NCBI GenBank assembly: GCA_964527775.1
Contig: CAZGQS010000006.1
Span: 1-64,000 of the forward strand
DNA from: VMCP01 sp964527775
GTDB taxonomy: Bacteria; Bacteroidota; Bacteroidia; NS11-12g; UBA955
DNA length: 64,000 nt
Direction of reading: 5' to 3'
A program made the translations under genes and the position numbers. The notes below the pieces were generated by a model. It made no database searches. It worked only from the letters and a program-made list of their open reading frames with translations, and was not told the DNA's origin. Positions 18,101 through 27,214 of the stretch are shown here, one piece after another (within the stretch, counting starts at the first letter, position 1; each line of letters opens with the position of its first letter).

Positions 18101-21100
18101 ACTTCTGCAAGCCCGGTAAAGTCATATGTTTACGACGGGTTAAAAGATTTGACCTTGTACGTAGAGAATGGCGAAGGATGTAGAGATACCTTTACTTCAA
18201 AACTGGAAGTATACCCACAACCTCTTGTAGGCTTTACCATCAACGATGTTGATCAATGTGTCAACAATGATGTATTTGCATTCAATGATACTTCAAAGGT
18301 GAGAACCGGCGGTGGAACTTTAAGCAGATTGTGGAATCTAGCCGATGGGGGTAGTGCTACTACTTTGTCACCTATCCGTTCTTATTCGAGCAGCGGAAAT
18401 AGAAATATTAAGTTGGTGGTTACCACATCCAACGGATGTAAAGATTCGGTGAGCAAATCAATTACGGTATTTGCAAAACCAGAGACGCGCTTTGCTAAAT
18501 TGAATCCCGATTCATGTTTAAACACTACTTGGAACTTCAGGGTTCGAGATGCGTTGAGTACTACAATGACCAGCGTAGCATGGACGGTTTCAGGAGGTAC
18601 CACTTATTCAGACTCATTAATCAGTCATAACTTTAGCTCCAACGGTACCCATACCATAGGTTTGATTATTGGAAATGCCAACGGTTGTTTTGATACTACT
18701 TCGCGTCAGGTAAGAGTTTTCAGAAATCCAGTGGCTAGTTACACGGTTGACGACTCAGCCCAGTGTTTTGCGGTGAACTATTTCAAGTTCCAAGTGGGAA
18801 GTACCTCGCCCAATGCTTTGACATTACAGCACAGTTGGGATTTTGGAGATACGTCGGGATCAAGTGCATTGAAGCCCGTTAAAGTGTATGCGAGCATTGG
18901 ACGTAGATCGGTGTACTTGAAATCTACCGATACGCGCGGTTGTGCTGATTCATTCAGACAAGACATCTATGTAGCTCCATATCCGGTGTCTAATTTCACC
19001 ATCAACGATACTGTACAGTGTGAGAACCACAACTTGTATGTTTTTGAGGATGTCAGTACTATATTATCTGGCGGTGGAAGTTTAAGTTCACAATGGATTT
19101 ACGGAGATAACGCCACCGCAAGCGGCGACTCAGTAGCACACAATTACGCCTCAAAAACAGGTTATATCAAGGTTCAACATAAGAGCATCAGTAGCTACGG
19201 ATGTAGAGACAGCAGCATCCAAACGGTTCACGTAAGAAAAGGACCAGATGCAGTTATAGGGCTTGACACGGTGTTGTATTGCATCAGAGGAAATGAATTT
19301 GGAGCTACAGACCTCAGTGTTAAAGGCGAAGGCAACAAGACCAAGTTCACATGGACTTGGGGCGATGGCAACATGGATGTGAAATCAACGCCATCGAGAT
19401 TTACATACAGTTACGCAAATACCGGAACCTATACCATTAAGTTGTTGGTAGAAGATCAATACTCATGTATCGATTCTATCAGTAAGTCAACCACGGTACA
19501 TCCTAATCCAACGGCACAATTTGCGATAGTTGACAGTTTACAATGTTTCAATGCAAACAGCTTCTCGTTTGTACAACAAAGTACATCGAACACAACCAAT
19601 TCAGCGTTGAGTTACGCATGGACCTTTGGTGATGGAGGCATAAGCACAGTGGCATCGCCCACCCATACTTATTCTGTTTACGGATCGAGAGACTTGCAGT
19701 TGAGAGTAACAAACGTCTTTGGATGTAAAGATACTTTTGACTCAAAGGCTAGAGTTTACTCATTGCCAGTAGTTAAGTTCACGGTAAACGATTCCACTCA
19801 GTGCGAGAACAACCAATTGTTCAACTACCAAGATTTGTCGAGCATTCCATCAGGCGAGGGAAGCATCAACAGAAACTGGACCTTGGGCGATGGAAATCAG
19901 AGCACTGCCTCTACTTTCAGTTACCGATACAGCGGACATGACACGGTATTTGTGAAGTTGGTACAGACCAGCAGCTTTGGTTGTAAGGACTCCTTGAGTA
20001 AGCGCATTGAAGTATTGAGAAAACCACAAATCAGATTTGCTAAAATTGGCGCAGACTCTTGTAGAAATACACCATCGAAGTTCAAGGCATGGGATGCAGA
20101 TGTGGCCAAGCCATTGAACGTAAGTTGGTTGTTTAGCGACAATCAGACCTTCAATGATTCTATCATCACGGCATCTTTTGCGGTTGAAGGACAAAAATCG
20201 TTGAGAGTGATAGTGGGTAATTCTAACGGTTGTACCGATACTATAAACAGAATATTCAATGTGTATGAGAATCCGCACGCAGGGTTCTTCATCACAGACT
20301 CAGCATTGTGCTTCAGGGGCAATGAGTTTGAGTATAACGATACCACGAGCATCAACAATGGAACCGTATCACAATTGATTTGGGACTTTGGGGATGGAAA
20401 CTCACAAACCAAAACCACGAATGCAGCGGTTTACAACAGATATGCTGATACTGGAAATTACACGGTAAAATTACGCATTACCAACACATTGGGATGTGGA
20501 GATACCATCACCAGGAAGTTGCGCGTACTGCCACAACCGAAGGCGGTATTCACCCATGCTGATAGTTTGCAGTGTCGTACCAACAACAGTTTTGCATTCA
20601 ATAATAAGAGCGTTTCAAATTCACCAACAACATCGTTGACGTATGATTGGAGATTTGGAGACAGCACAACATCTACTTCTGCAAGCCCGGTAAAGTCATA
20701 TGTTTACGACGGGTTAAAAGATTTGACCTTGTACGTAGAGAATGGCGAAGGATGTAGAGATACCTTTACTTCAAAATTGGAAGTATACCCACAAACGGTG
20801 GTAGATTTTGCCATCAATGATGTAGACCAGTGTGAGAACAACAACCTATTCCAATTCACCGGAAATTCTACAACAGGTGTTCGTGGGGGATATTTATATT
20901 CAAAATGGATTTTCGGAGATGGAGCTTCTGATACTTCCAGAAATACAAACCATAGATACACAGTACATGCAAACCACCAAGTGAAGTTGGTTGTAACCAC
21001 TTTTTATGGTTGTAAAGACAGTTTATCTAAAGGAATTACGGTATTTAAAAAGCCAACGGGATTGTATACTAAAATCACCAAGGATTCTTGTTTGAATAAT

Positions 21101-24100
21101 ACACACACATTCAAAGTGGATGATTTAGATGCTGCAACGATGACATCGGTATTGTGGGAGTTCAACGATGGAAGCACATTTACTGATTCCATCATTACGC
21201 AAACCTTTGCATTTGATGGGCAAAAGTCAGCATCGTTATTTATTGAGAATGTCAATGGTTGTATAGACTCTCTTTATCCGAAGTTTAATATCTATGATAA
21301 CCCAGTAGCTTCCTATACAAGAAAAGACACGTTCTTGTGTTTGGAAGGAAATAATTTCGAGTTAACCAGTACGGCAACTTCTAAGTACGGATCAATCAGT
21401 CAGTACAAGTGGGAATTTGGCGATGCTCTAACGGCGTCAACCAAAAATAGTCTTCATAAATACAGCGATTCAGGTTATTACAACATCACATACAGAGTGG
21501 TGAATACATTGGGTTGTGGGGATAGCATTACAAAAGTGGTGCGTGTGAATCCAAATCCAAGGGTGCATTTCAATGCAGACTTATATCAGCAGTGTTGGCA
21601 CAGCAATGTGACTCAGTTTACGGATAGCAGCGAATCAAATTTAAAAGGAAGATCAACCCTGGCTTATGCTTGGAGTTTCGGCGATAGTTTGACGTCCGCG
21701 TCAGCGAATCCCCAGAAAACATATCAGTGGTATGGAGTAAAAACCATCCAATTGATTGCTACAAACGATGAAGGTTGCTCAGACACGGTAAAGCGAAGTA
21801 TTGAGATCAAACCCGAGCCTTTTGCGAAGTTTAAGATTGACAATTCAGCGCAATGCGTAAACGATAATAAATTCAACTTCTTGGATACAACATTGACTCG
21901 TCAGAGGGGTGGAACTCATACAGTGAGTTGGAAGTTTGCCGATGGAGATACCAGCACTTTGAAGTCGTTTGCACGTAGCAAGAATCAAGTGGGAACCTTA
22001 GGTTTGAAGATGATTGCCACCAGTGAGTTTGGATGCCAAGATAGCATTGAGAAGTCTATCAGATTGTTTGCGAAACCTCAGGCAGTGGTTAAATATTTAA
22101 GTCAGGATTCTTGTTTGAGCACCACAGCCAAATTGCAAGCGGTAAATGCATCTGGAAATGGAATCAGAACGGCTACATGGAGTTATGACGACGGTACGGG
22201 TTCTTCGGGGGTAAATGTGATCAAGAAATATGCTCAGACAGGCACCCGAAAAGTGGTGCTAAATTTGGAGAATACAAATTATTGTAGAGATACCGTTGAG
22301 TTTAGATACACTGTGAGAGCTAATCCAAAGAGTTATTTTGTTGCTTCTAAGTACTCACTGTGTGAACGTGGTAATTTGGTGGTATTTAAAGATTCATCGA
22401 ATGCCGTTGAGGGACAAATTGATAGTTTGGTTTGGGATTTTAATAATGGGGTTAGATTGGGTAAAATAGGAAAAGATACAGCGCAATATTCTTTTGGTGT
22501 AGCAAGAGTTTACACGGTAAAGCAAGTTGCTGTGAATTCGTTTGGCTGTCAAGATTCATCGACTCAAAAGGTAACCATTTTAGCAAATCCTGATGCCGAC
22601 TTTGACATTGATCAAAGTTCACAATGTCTATCTGGAAATGCATTTACCCTTACAAACAATACCAATCCTAACAATGGTAATTCTGCCATGAATTTCTTCT
22701 GGAGTTTTGGTGATAGTACAAATAGTTCGTCTAAAAATCCGAAGAAAACCTACGCATTTGATGGAACTAAATCCATTCGTTTGATTGCCTCCAACAGCGA
22801 TGGTTGTTTAGATACCATTGACAAGACCGTATTGGTTCGACCTCAGCCGAAAGCTAAGTTTGCAATTAACACGGTGAATCAGTGTGTGAACGCCCAGTCG
22901 TATATCTTCACTGATCAGTCATCGGTTAAAAGTGGTGGTGGTTCATTGTCGAGAGTATGGAACTTGGGCGACGGTACCGTATCAAATCAAACAATCGTCA
23001 ATGGAGTAAATTATAAGTCGGCGGGAGTATACACGGTAAAACTGACTTCAAGAACTACGTTTAATTGCACAGACACGGTTATTCAGCAAATCAGAGTCTT
23101 CCCTAAACCTACAGTAGCGTTTACGGTGAATCAAGACACTCAGTGTTTGGTTGGGAATTCTTACAGTTTCAATAATAATTCAAACATCGCAACAGGTGGA
23201 GGTACTTTGTCATATGCTTGGACTTTTGGAAATGGTGTAAGCAGTACCAATACTCACCCTACTTTAGGATACGGACAATATGGAAGTTATGCCGTTGAAT
23301 TGAAAGCCACTTCATCAAATGGATGTATAGAAATTTTGAAAAAGAACGTTACTGTTGTTGCAAATCCTGATGTGAATTTTGTTTTCGCAACAGCTGATAA
23401 ACAGTGCAATAGTGTTGATGTTTTCAAGATGACCAATCAAACGAATCTTTTGAACGGACGCTCAGCAAAATACACATGGAACTATGGTGACAATTCCATT
23501 TCTTCTTCAGTTAATGGTATACGATCTTATTCACAGGCTGGTAACTATACGGTTAAACTTTTGGCGGTGAATTCAAATGGCTGTGCAGACAGTATTTCTA
23601 AAACCTTGACCGTTTATCCAGATCCGGTGGCTGACTTCAGCATCAATCAATCAGGACAATGTATCAACGATCAGTTATTTGACTTTAAAAATAATTCTTC
23701 GGTAGCGTTTGGAGGAGGTACATTGAGTCAAATTTGGAAGAGCAATGATTCATTGATCTCAACGGCTCAAAATATTACTGCAACCTTTAAAGAGGTTAAG
23801 TCATACTCAATAAAAATGGTGAGCCTTTCTTCCTTGGGATGTAAAGATTCTATAAGCAAGAATATTGTGGTATATCCTAAACCGCAAGCTGATTTTACCA
23901 TCAATAATTCTCAACAGTGTTTGCAAAATAACAAGTTTGATTATACCAATAACAGTAGAATCAGCTCAGGTAGTTTAAATTATGTTTGGTCATATGGAGA
24001 CGCTAGCGGATCTACTGCGGTTAGTCCAACTAAGAACTATTCAGCATATGGCAGTTACACCGTTAAGTTGATGTCTATTTCAGGGTTTGGGTGTAAAGAT

Positions 24101-27100
24101 TCGGTAATTAAAACTGTAAAGGTACATTCACAGCCAACGGTTCAGTTTAGTTTGTCTGATACTGCGTCTTGCTTGTATCAAAATCAATTTAGCTTCAACA
24201 ACCAAAGTAGTAATGCCGATGGTTCTAGCTTAAATCATACTTGGTTATTCAGTGATGCCAGCTCACAGAATTCTTTGAATTCGGTGAAGTCTTTCTCAAA
24301 TTCAGGTCGTTATTTGGTTAAGCTACGTACACAATCAAGTTTTGGTTGTAGGGATAGTATGGTTAAATGGGTTAGGGTTTATCCGCAGCCATTACCATCT
24401 TTTAGTTTAGTTAAAGCAAATCAATGTTTGAACAACAACTCTTTCGAAGTGCAAAACGCAACAACCGTTGCTACAGAGGGTGGAACATTGAGCTATGTTT
24501 GGGATTTTGGTGATGGAAGTTCTTCAACAAGTAAAAATCCAAAGTGGAGCTTCGGAAAAGCAGATACTTATACCGTTTTCATGACGGTGAAAAGTTCTTT
24601 CAATTGCATTGATAGCTTGAAGAAAGCAGCTGTGGTGCATCCTGAGCCTACTGTTGATTTCAATTTTGTAAAATCAGGTGCACAAACCGGAGCAGATACC
24701 ATTCAATGCTTGAATACGAATTTGTTCCAATTGAATAATTTGGCCACTGTAAGTTCGGGAACTTTGACCCATCAATGGAGTTTCGGAAATGGTCAAAATT
24801 CAGTAGGTTTTAATCCGCAGATTAAGTACAATTCTGATGGCAAATACCGAATTAGATTGATTTCAATCACCAATTTTGGATGCCGAGATTCTTCTTTTGA
24901 GACCGTATCGGTTTACCCTGATCCAGATGCTGACTTCACCATCAATGATGTGGATCAGTGTTTCCGGGGACATGAATTTGCGCTCAATAATACATCTAAA
25001 ATTAAGTCAGGCAATTTGAGTTATGATTGGTTATTGGGTGATGGTTCGGTTTCATCAACCACCAATATTCGTAAATCATATAACCAATTTGGGCAATATT
25101 CTGTGAAATTATTGGCCACTTCTAACAAAGGTTGCAGAGATTCTGTGAGTAAGAATGTTCGAGTTTATGCTCAACCTAAGGCAGCTTTTGTGACCAATGA
25201 TTCTATTCAGTGTTTCAATAACAATGATTACATCTTTGAGAATAAATCGAGCATTGGCTTTGGATCAATGGTGAGTTTATGGAGTTTTGGAGATGCGAAT
25301 TTCTCTACTTCACAGTTGGGACGACATGAATACAAAAAGGCGGGGAACTATAAAGTTCGATTGATTTCTACTTCTGCTTTTGGATGTGCTGATACATTTA
25401 CTAATAACGTGAAGGTTACAGAAATTCCCAAAATCTCTTTCACAATGAATTCCTCAGCTATGTGTGAACGCGGAAATCAATTTGTGGCAGACAATTCTTC
25501 TACTTACAGTGGAACAGAGGCCGTTACTTACATTTGGAAACTTACCGATGGATTCGTTGATTCCTCCGCTTACTTCAATTATAGCTTCGCCAAGTCAGGC
25601 AACTTTGGAATCAAGTTGATAGGTGTAACCACCGAAGGTTGTGCTGATTCAATATCAAAAAATGTAACGGTATATCCTCAAGGAGTTTCCAATGTGCGCA
25701 TTTTAGATACTATTCAATGTTTATATGGCAATGATTTTAGTTTCGGAAATGATTCAAAAATTACTGGTGCTTCTTTCTCAATTATGTCTTGGAATTTTGG
25801 GGATGGCATTATAGATACTGCTTACAGAACAGAACCTATTTCGCATTCATACAATGATACAGGTACGTATCAGGTAGAGTTAATCACCACAACTGAGCAT
25901 TTATGCACAGATATCAGCTCGGGTTTTGTAAGGGTAGTGCCAATGCCATTGGCAGAATTAAATTTGAATCAGTACGGTTATTGTTTCAACGAGCAACAGT
26001 TTGAGTTGGTAGACATTTCCGAAAAAGATTCGACTTTCTCTAATCGTTGGATTTACGGAAATACGGAATCAGAAAATCTAGATACTTTACGTCCAACTTT
26101 TGAAAGAGTGGGTAAATACAGGGTTAGATTGGTTGAATACACAAATTATGGTTGTACCGATACTACCGAGTCGTTGTTGGTTGTGAATAAAATTCCAATT
26201 GCACGAATTGCGGTTAATATCAATGAACAATGTCTGGAAAAGAATGAATTCTTGTTCAGAAATGTCTCCATCGACGCAGACGAACCCATGGAATTCTGGG
26301 AATTTGGTGATGGAGCATTTGGTTCTGGCAATGAAGTAAATCAAACATATACTGAATCAGGTGATTTTGAAGTGGTGTTGGTAGTAGAAAATGATTCTAA
26401 TTGTTTAGATACTGCCATGCTTACGGTGAGAGTAAATCCAACACCCGAAGCAGCTTTGTTGATAGATCCAAGTTGCGAAGGCCAACCAGTGAATATTGTA
26501 TCGGGCGCATCTATATCTGAAGGATTTATCAATCAGTACGAATGGAACATGGGAAATGGAAGGAACTACTTCTTTGAGCAACCGGAGCATACTTATAATA
26601 AACCTGGAAAGTACTACATAACTTTAGCAATGACCTCAGATCAAGGTTGTTATGCCAAGTATTTAGATTCTACTATGGTATATGGCAATCCGATTGCCCA
26701 AATGGCAACCTTTACTCAGCGAGCAACTATTTTGAAGCCTCAAGTTACATTCTTAGATTCTAGCACTAATGCTGCTTCTTATGAGTGGGATTTTGGCGAT
26801 GGTTCTGACTTTGTTTTTGATTATGAAGCCAGTCATGAATATGCAGATACTGGTCTCTACAAAACTAGATTGGTTGTAGCATCTGCAGACGGTTGCAATG
26901 ATACCACCTATGCGAATGTTCGAGTGTGGCCTGATTTCAATATACTCTTGCCAACGGCATTCTCGCCCAATGGCGATTTCAGTAATGATACTTATCGAAT
27001 AAGAGGTAATCACCATTCTATTGATATTGCAGAATGGCAGATTTACACTGATGATGGTATCAAAGTATTTGAATCGAATGATATTACAGCCTCGTGGGAT

Positions 27101-27214
27101 GGTACCTTCAATGAGCAACCACTCCCTATGGGGAATTACCAATTGGTGTTGATAGTGAAAGATATATTTGGCAAACAAGCTCAGTTTAACGAAAAAATTA
27201 GTTTAGTAAGATGA
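12152..27214 (+). CDS. Giant PKD-repeat surface protein with T9SS type B C-terminal domain
   Basis: 5020 residues. N-terminal signal (about 1-34). By reading the repeat starts I count about 57 PKD/Ig-like units of 85-88 residues. Each has a D(S/T)xQC-type start, a W.FGDG.-type core (TYDWDFKDG, SWDFGDTSG) and a GC(K/R/A)DS end, so nearly every unit has two Cys, probably one disulfide. The last 90 residues (LPTAFSPNGDFSND, ADGIKVFE-like core, SWDGTFNEQPLPMGNYQLVL) are a gliding-motility-associated CHU_C domain, the type B T9SS signal. Residues about 133-381 repeat at 395-643, and about 1165-2022 repeat at 2023-2880, nearly identical in DNA. It is likely an extended surface adhesin like SprB. 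It overlaps the next gene by ATGA. Function (adhesion, gliding, biofilm) is inferred from architecture only. Confidence 0.93.
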   Translation: MNVNSIKSNYRTYRFVKLAILLLFLMHVGRAFSAGSTDSCRGLLLGANVNSDICFNSGSGFSNSTQDTLSYSLSHSWKFDGTELSTLAVPQIGALAVGNYTVVYRVTNSVGCWKADTFALNIVDLPTSLVTVNDASQCDNKNEFILESVSTVPSGAGTITGSDWNYGDATTGSGDSVAHTYTSNVGLLTVVHTVTTSYGCEDTSQIKLTVLQGPTAKFTIDTVNNCLRGNEFGFTENSTAGDASKKEYSWSITDKSTQLKTTSARFTESFSTVGVKTVKLLVEDNNGCLDSITKTLEVHIHPTANFSVNDTAQCLKGNSFVLSSSSISNVTNAALTYDWDFKDGSNSSLANPSKTYSSSGRREVELIVTNDKGCSDTTVGDVYAVPMPTSIATVNDASQCDNKNEFILESVSTVPSGAGTITGSDWNYGDATTGSGDSVAHTYTSNVGLLTVVHTVTTSYGCEDTSQIKLTVLQGPTAKFTIDTVNNCLRGNEFGFTENSTAGDASKKEYSWSITDKSTQLKTTSARFTESFSTVGVKTVKLLVEDNNGCLDSITKTLEVHIHPTANFSVNDTAQCLKGNSFVLSSSSISNVTNAALTYDWDFKDGSNSSLANPSKTYSSSGRREVELIVTNDKGCSDTTVGVAHSYQDPDVKFTIDDSTQCFDIHKYKFTNTTQNFASSINYTWSFGDSSTSVAFNAVKVYSFTGRKQVSLIGVDSRGCRDTFSEGVYTVPMPKALATVNDADQCDNSNLFIFKTTSTVAPGAGSLTSSWDFGNGATASGDSVGYHYSTLTGNATVVHTVTSTYGCVDTSQVKLKVFNGPIAKFTIDTVNNCLRGNAFGFTENSTIGDASKKTFTWSFDGFTPLTRLVSTRFTQGFSTAGAQNIKLLVEDNHGCKDSITKSVIVQNHPIALISKIGADSCQDIASKFKVVDLKAPKPIGVSWLFSDNQTFTDSIITVSFSSDGQKSARAIVTNFVGCKDTTNRVFNVYKNPVANFNFTDSAVCLRGNEVEINQTTANIYGSLSSVTWNFGDGSPSATNNAISFKKIYSSAGTYAVRMIYTNSLGCGDTLTKLVTVLPMPKAKFAWVDSLQCRTGNGFNVINQSKSNVSGHALNYVWDFGDSTSSTLANPSLSYAYDGTKTVRLSVNSSEGCKDTFTSQVVVYPQPLVGFTINDVDQCVNNDVFVFNDTSKVRTGGGTLSRLWNLADGGSATTLSPTRSYSSSGNRNIKLVVTTSNGCKDSVSKSITVFAKPETRFAKLNPDSCLNTTWNFRVRDALSTTMTSVAWTVSGGTTYSDSLISHNFSSNGTHTIGLIIGNANGCFDTTSRQVRVFRNPVASYTVDDSAQCFAVNYFKFQVGSTSPNALTLQHSWDFGDTSGSSALKPVKVYASIGRRSVYLKSTDTRGCADSFRQDIYVAPYPVSNFTINDTVQCENHNLYVFEDVSTILSGGGSLSSQWIYGDNATASGDSVAHNYASKTGYIKVQHKSISSYGCRDSSIQTVHVRKGPDAVIGLDTVLYCIRGNEFGATDLSVKGEGNKTKFTWTWGDGNMDVKSTPSRFTYSYANTGTYTIKLLVEDQYSCIDSISKSTTVHPNPTAQFAIVDSLQCFNANSFSFVQQSTSNTTNSALSYAWTFGDGGISTVASPTHTYSVYGSRDLQLRVTNVFGCKDTFDSKARVYSLPVVKFTVNDSTQCENNQLFNYQDLSSIPSGEGSINRNWTLGDGNQSTASTFSYRYSGHDTVFVKLVQTSSFGCKDSLSKRIEVLRKPQIRFAKIGADSCRNTPSKFKAWDADVAKPLNVSWLFSDNQTFNDSIITASFAVEGQKSLRVIVGNSNGCTDTINRIFNVYENPHAGFFITDSALCFRGNEFEYNDTTSINNGTVSQLIWDFGDGNSQTKTTNAAVYNRYADTGNYTVKLRITNTLGCGDTITRKLRVLPQPKAVFTHADSLQCRTNNSFAFNNKSVSNSPTTSLTYDWRFGDSTTSTSASPVKSYVYDGLKDLTLYVENGEGCRDTFTSKLEVYPQPLVGFTINDVDQCVNNDVFAFNDTSKVRTGGGTLSRLWNLADGGSATTLSPIRSYSSSGNRNIKLVVTTSNGCKDSVSKSITVFAKPETRFAKLNPDSCLNTTWNFRVRDALSTTMTSVAWTVSGGTTYSDSLISHNFSSNGTHTIGLIIGNANGCFDTTSRQVRVFRNPVASYTVDDSAQCFAVNYFKFQVGSTSPNALTLQHSWDFGDTSGSSALKPVKVYASIGRRSVYLKSTDTRGCADSFRQDIYVAPYPVSNFTINDTVQCENHNLYVFEDVSTILSGGGSLSSQWIYGDNATASGDSVAHNYASKTGYIKVQHKSISSYGCRDSSIQTVHVRKGPDAVIGLDTVLYCIRGNEFGATDLSVKGEGNKTKFTWTWGDGNMDVKSTPSRFTYSYANTGTYTIKLLVEDQYSCIDSISKSTTVHPNPTAQFAIVDSLQCFNANSFSFVQQSTSNTTNSALSYAWTFGDGGISTVASPTHTYSVYGSRDLQLRVTNVFGCKDTFDSKARVYSLPVVKFTVNDSTQCENNQLFNYQDLSSIPSGEGSINRNWTLGDGNQSTASTFSYRYSGHDTVFVKLVQTSSFGCKDSLSKRIEVLRKPQIRFAKIGADSCRNTPSKFKAWDADVAKPLNVSWLFSDNQTFNDSIITASFAVEGQKSLRVIVGNSNGCTDTINRIFNVYENPHAGFFITDSALCFRGNEFEYNDTTSINNGTVSQLIWDFGDGNSQTKTTNAAVYNRYADTGNYTVKLRITNTLGCGDTITRKLRVLPQPKAVFTHADSLQCRTNNSFAFNNKSVSNSPTTSLTYDWRFGDSTTSTSASPVKSYVYDGLKDLTLYVENGEGCRDTFTSKLEVYPQTVVDFAINDVDQCENNNLFQFTGNSTTGVRGGYLYSKWIFGDGASDTSRNTNHRYTVHANHQVKLVVTTFYGCKDSLSKGITVFKKPTGLYTKITKDSCLNNTHTFKVDDLDAATMTSVLWEFNDGSTFTDSIITQTFAFDGQKSASLFIENVNGCIDSLYPKFNIYDNPVASYTRKDTFLCLEGNNFELTSTATSKYGSISQYKWEFGDALTASTKNSLHKYSDSGYYNITYRVVNTLGCGDSITKVVRVNPNPRVHFNADLYQQCWHSNVTQFTDSSESNLKGRSTLAYAWSFGDSLTSASANPQKTYQWYGVKTIQLIATNDEGCSDTVKRSIEIKPEPFAKFKIDNSAQCVNDNKFNFLDTTLTRQRGGTHTVSWKFADGDTSTLKSFARSKNQVGTLGLKMIATSEFGCQDSIEKSIRLFAKPQAVVKYLSQDSCLSTTAKLQAVNASGNGIRTATWSYDDGTGSSGVNVIKKYAQTGTRKVVLNLENTNYCRDTVEFRYTVRANPKSYFVASKYSLCERGNLVVFKDSSNAVEGQIDSLVWDFNNGVRLGKIGKDTAQYSFGVARVYTVKQVAVNSFGCQDSSTQKVTILANPDADFDIDQSSQCLSGNAFTLTNNTNPNNGNSAMNFFWSFGDSTNSSSKNPKKTYAFDGTKSIRLIASNSDGCLDTIDKTVLVRPQPKAKFAINTVNQCVNAQSYIFTDQSSVKSGGGSLSRVWNLGDGTVSNQTIVNGVNYKSAGVYTVKLTSRTTFNCTDTVIQQIRVFPKPTVAFTVNQDTQCLVGNSYSFNNNSNIATGGGTLSYAWTFGNGVSSTNTHPTLGYGQYGSYAVELKATSSNGCIEILKKNVTVVANPDVNFVFATADKQCNSVDVFKMTNQTNLLNGRSAKYTWNYGDNSISSSVNGIRSYSQAGNYTVKLLAVNSNGCADSISKTLTVYPDPVADFSINQSGQCINDQLFDFKNNSSVAFGGGTLSQIWKSNDSLISTAQNITATFKEVKSYSIKMVSLSSLGCKDSISKNIVVYPKPQADFTINNSQQCLQNNKFDYTNNSRISSGSLNYVWSYGDASGSTAVSPTKNYSAYGSYTVKLMSISGFGCKDSVIKTVKVHSQPTVQFSLSDTASCLYQNQFSFNNQSSNADGSSLNHTWLFSDASSQNSLNSVKSFSNSGRYLVKLRTQSSFGCRDSMVKWVRVYPQPLPSFSLVKANQCLNNNSFEVQNATTVATEGGTLSYVWDFGDGSSSTSKNPKWSFGKADTYTVFMTVKSSFNCIDSLKKAAVVHPEPTVDFNFVKSGAQTGADTIQCLNTNLFQLNNLATVSSGTLTHQWSFGNGQNSVGFNPQIKYNSDGKYRIRLISITNFGCRDSSFETVSVYPDPDADFTINDVDQCFRGHEFALNNTSKIKSGNLSYDWLLGDGSVSSTTNIRKSYNQFGQYSVKLLATSNKGCRDSVSKNVRVYAQPKAAFVTNDSIQCFNNNDYIFENKSSIGFGSMVSLWSFGDANFSTSQLGRHEYKKAGNYKVRLISTSAFGCADTFTNNVKVTEIPKISFTMNSSAMCERGNQFVADNSSTYSGTEAVTYIWKLTDGFVDSSAYFNYSFAKSGNFGIKLIGVTTEGCADSISKNVTVYPQGVSNVRILDTIQCLYGNDFSFGNDSKITGASFSIMSWNFGDGIIDTAYRTEPISHSYNDTGTYQVELITTTEHLCTDISSGFVRVVPMPLAELNLNQYGYCFNEQQFELVDISEKDSTFSNRWIYGNTESENLDTLRPTFERVGKYRVRLVEYTNYGCTDTTESLLVVNKIPIARIAVNINEQCLEKNEFLFRNVSIDADEPMEFWEFGDGAFGSGNEVNQTYTESGDFEVVLVVENDSNCLDTAMLTVRVNPTPEAALLIDPSCEGQPVNIVSGASISEGFINQYEWNMGNGRNYFFEQPEHTYNKPGKYYITLAMTSDQGCYAKYLDSTMVYGNPIAQMATFTQRATILKPQVTFLDSSTNAASYEWDFGDGSDFVFDYEASHEYADTGLYKTRLVVASADGCNDTTYANVRVWPDFNILLPTAFSPNGDFSNDTYRIRGNHHSIDIAEWQIYTDDGIKVFESNDITASWDGTFNEQPLPMGNYQLVLIVKDIFGKQAQFNEKISLVR
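12548..13292 (+). repeat. Tandem repeat copy 1 (period 786 bp, three PKD units)
   Basis: 745 bases that look identical to 13334-14078 when read side by side. Identity begins at AACGATGCC and ends after GGTTGGGG; flanking bases differ. Period 786 bp equals 262 codons, so the frame is kept. Confidence 0.9.
13334..14078 (+). repeat. Tandem repeat copy 2 (period 786 bp)
   Basis: Second copy of 12548-13292. After it the sequence continues GTGGCTCATAG instead of GATGTTTATG. Confidence 0.9.
15802..18202 (+). repeat. Tandem repeat copy A (period 2574 bp, ten PKD units)
   Basis: 2401 bases with no difference seen against 18376-20776 (compared by eye through the shared antisense frames and the protein). 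One mismatch at 18203/20777, then a further 17 identical bases. Upstream of 15802 the homology goes on but with about 16 differences in 160 bases. Confidence 0.88.
18376..20776 (+). repeat. Tandem repeat copy B (period 2574 bp)
   Basis: Second copy of 15802-18202. The junction after it (CCCACAAACGGTGG) departs from copy A (CCCACAACCTCTTG). Confidence 0.88.

Noticed and set aside
17276..20278. Pairs of identical minus-strand frames (for example 142 codons at 17276 and 19850)
   Set aside because: They are shadows of the duplicated PKD block in the giant gene; their identity only reflects the DNA repeat.
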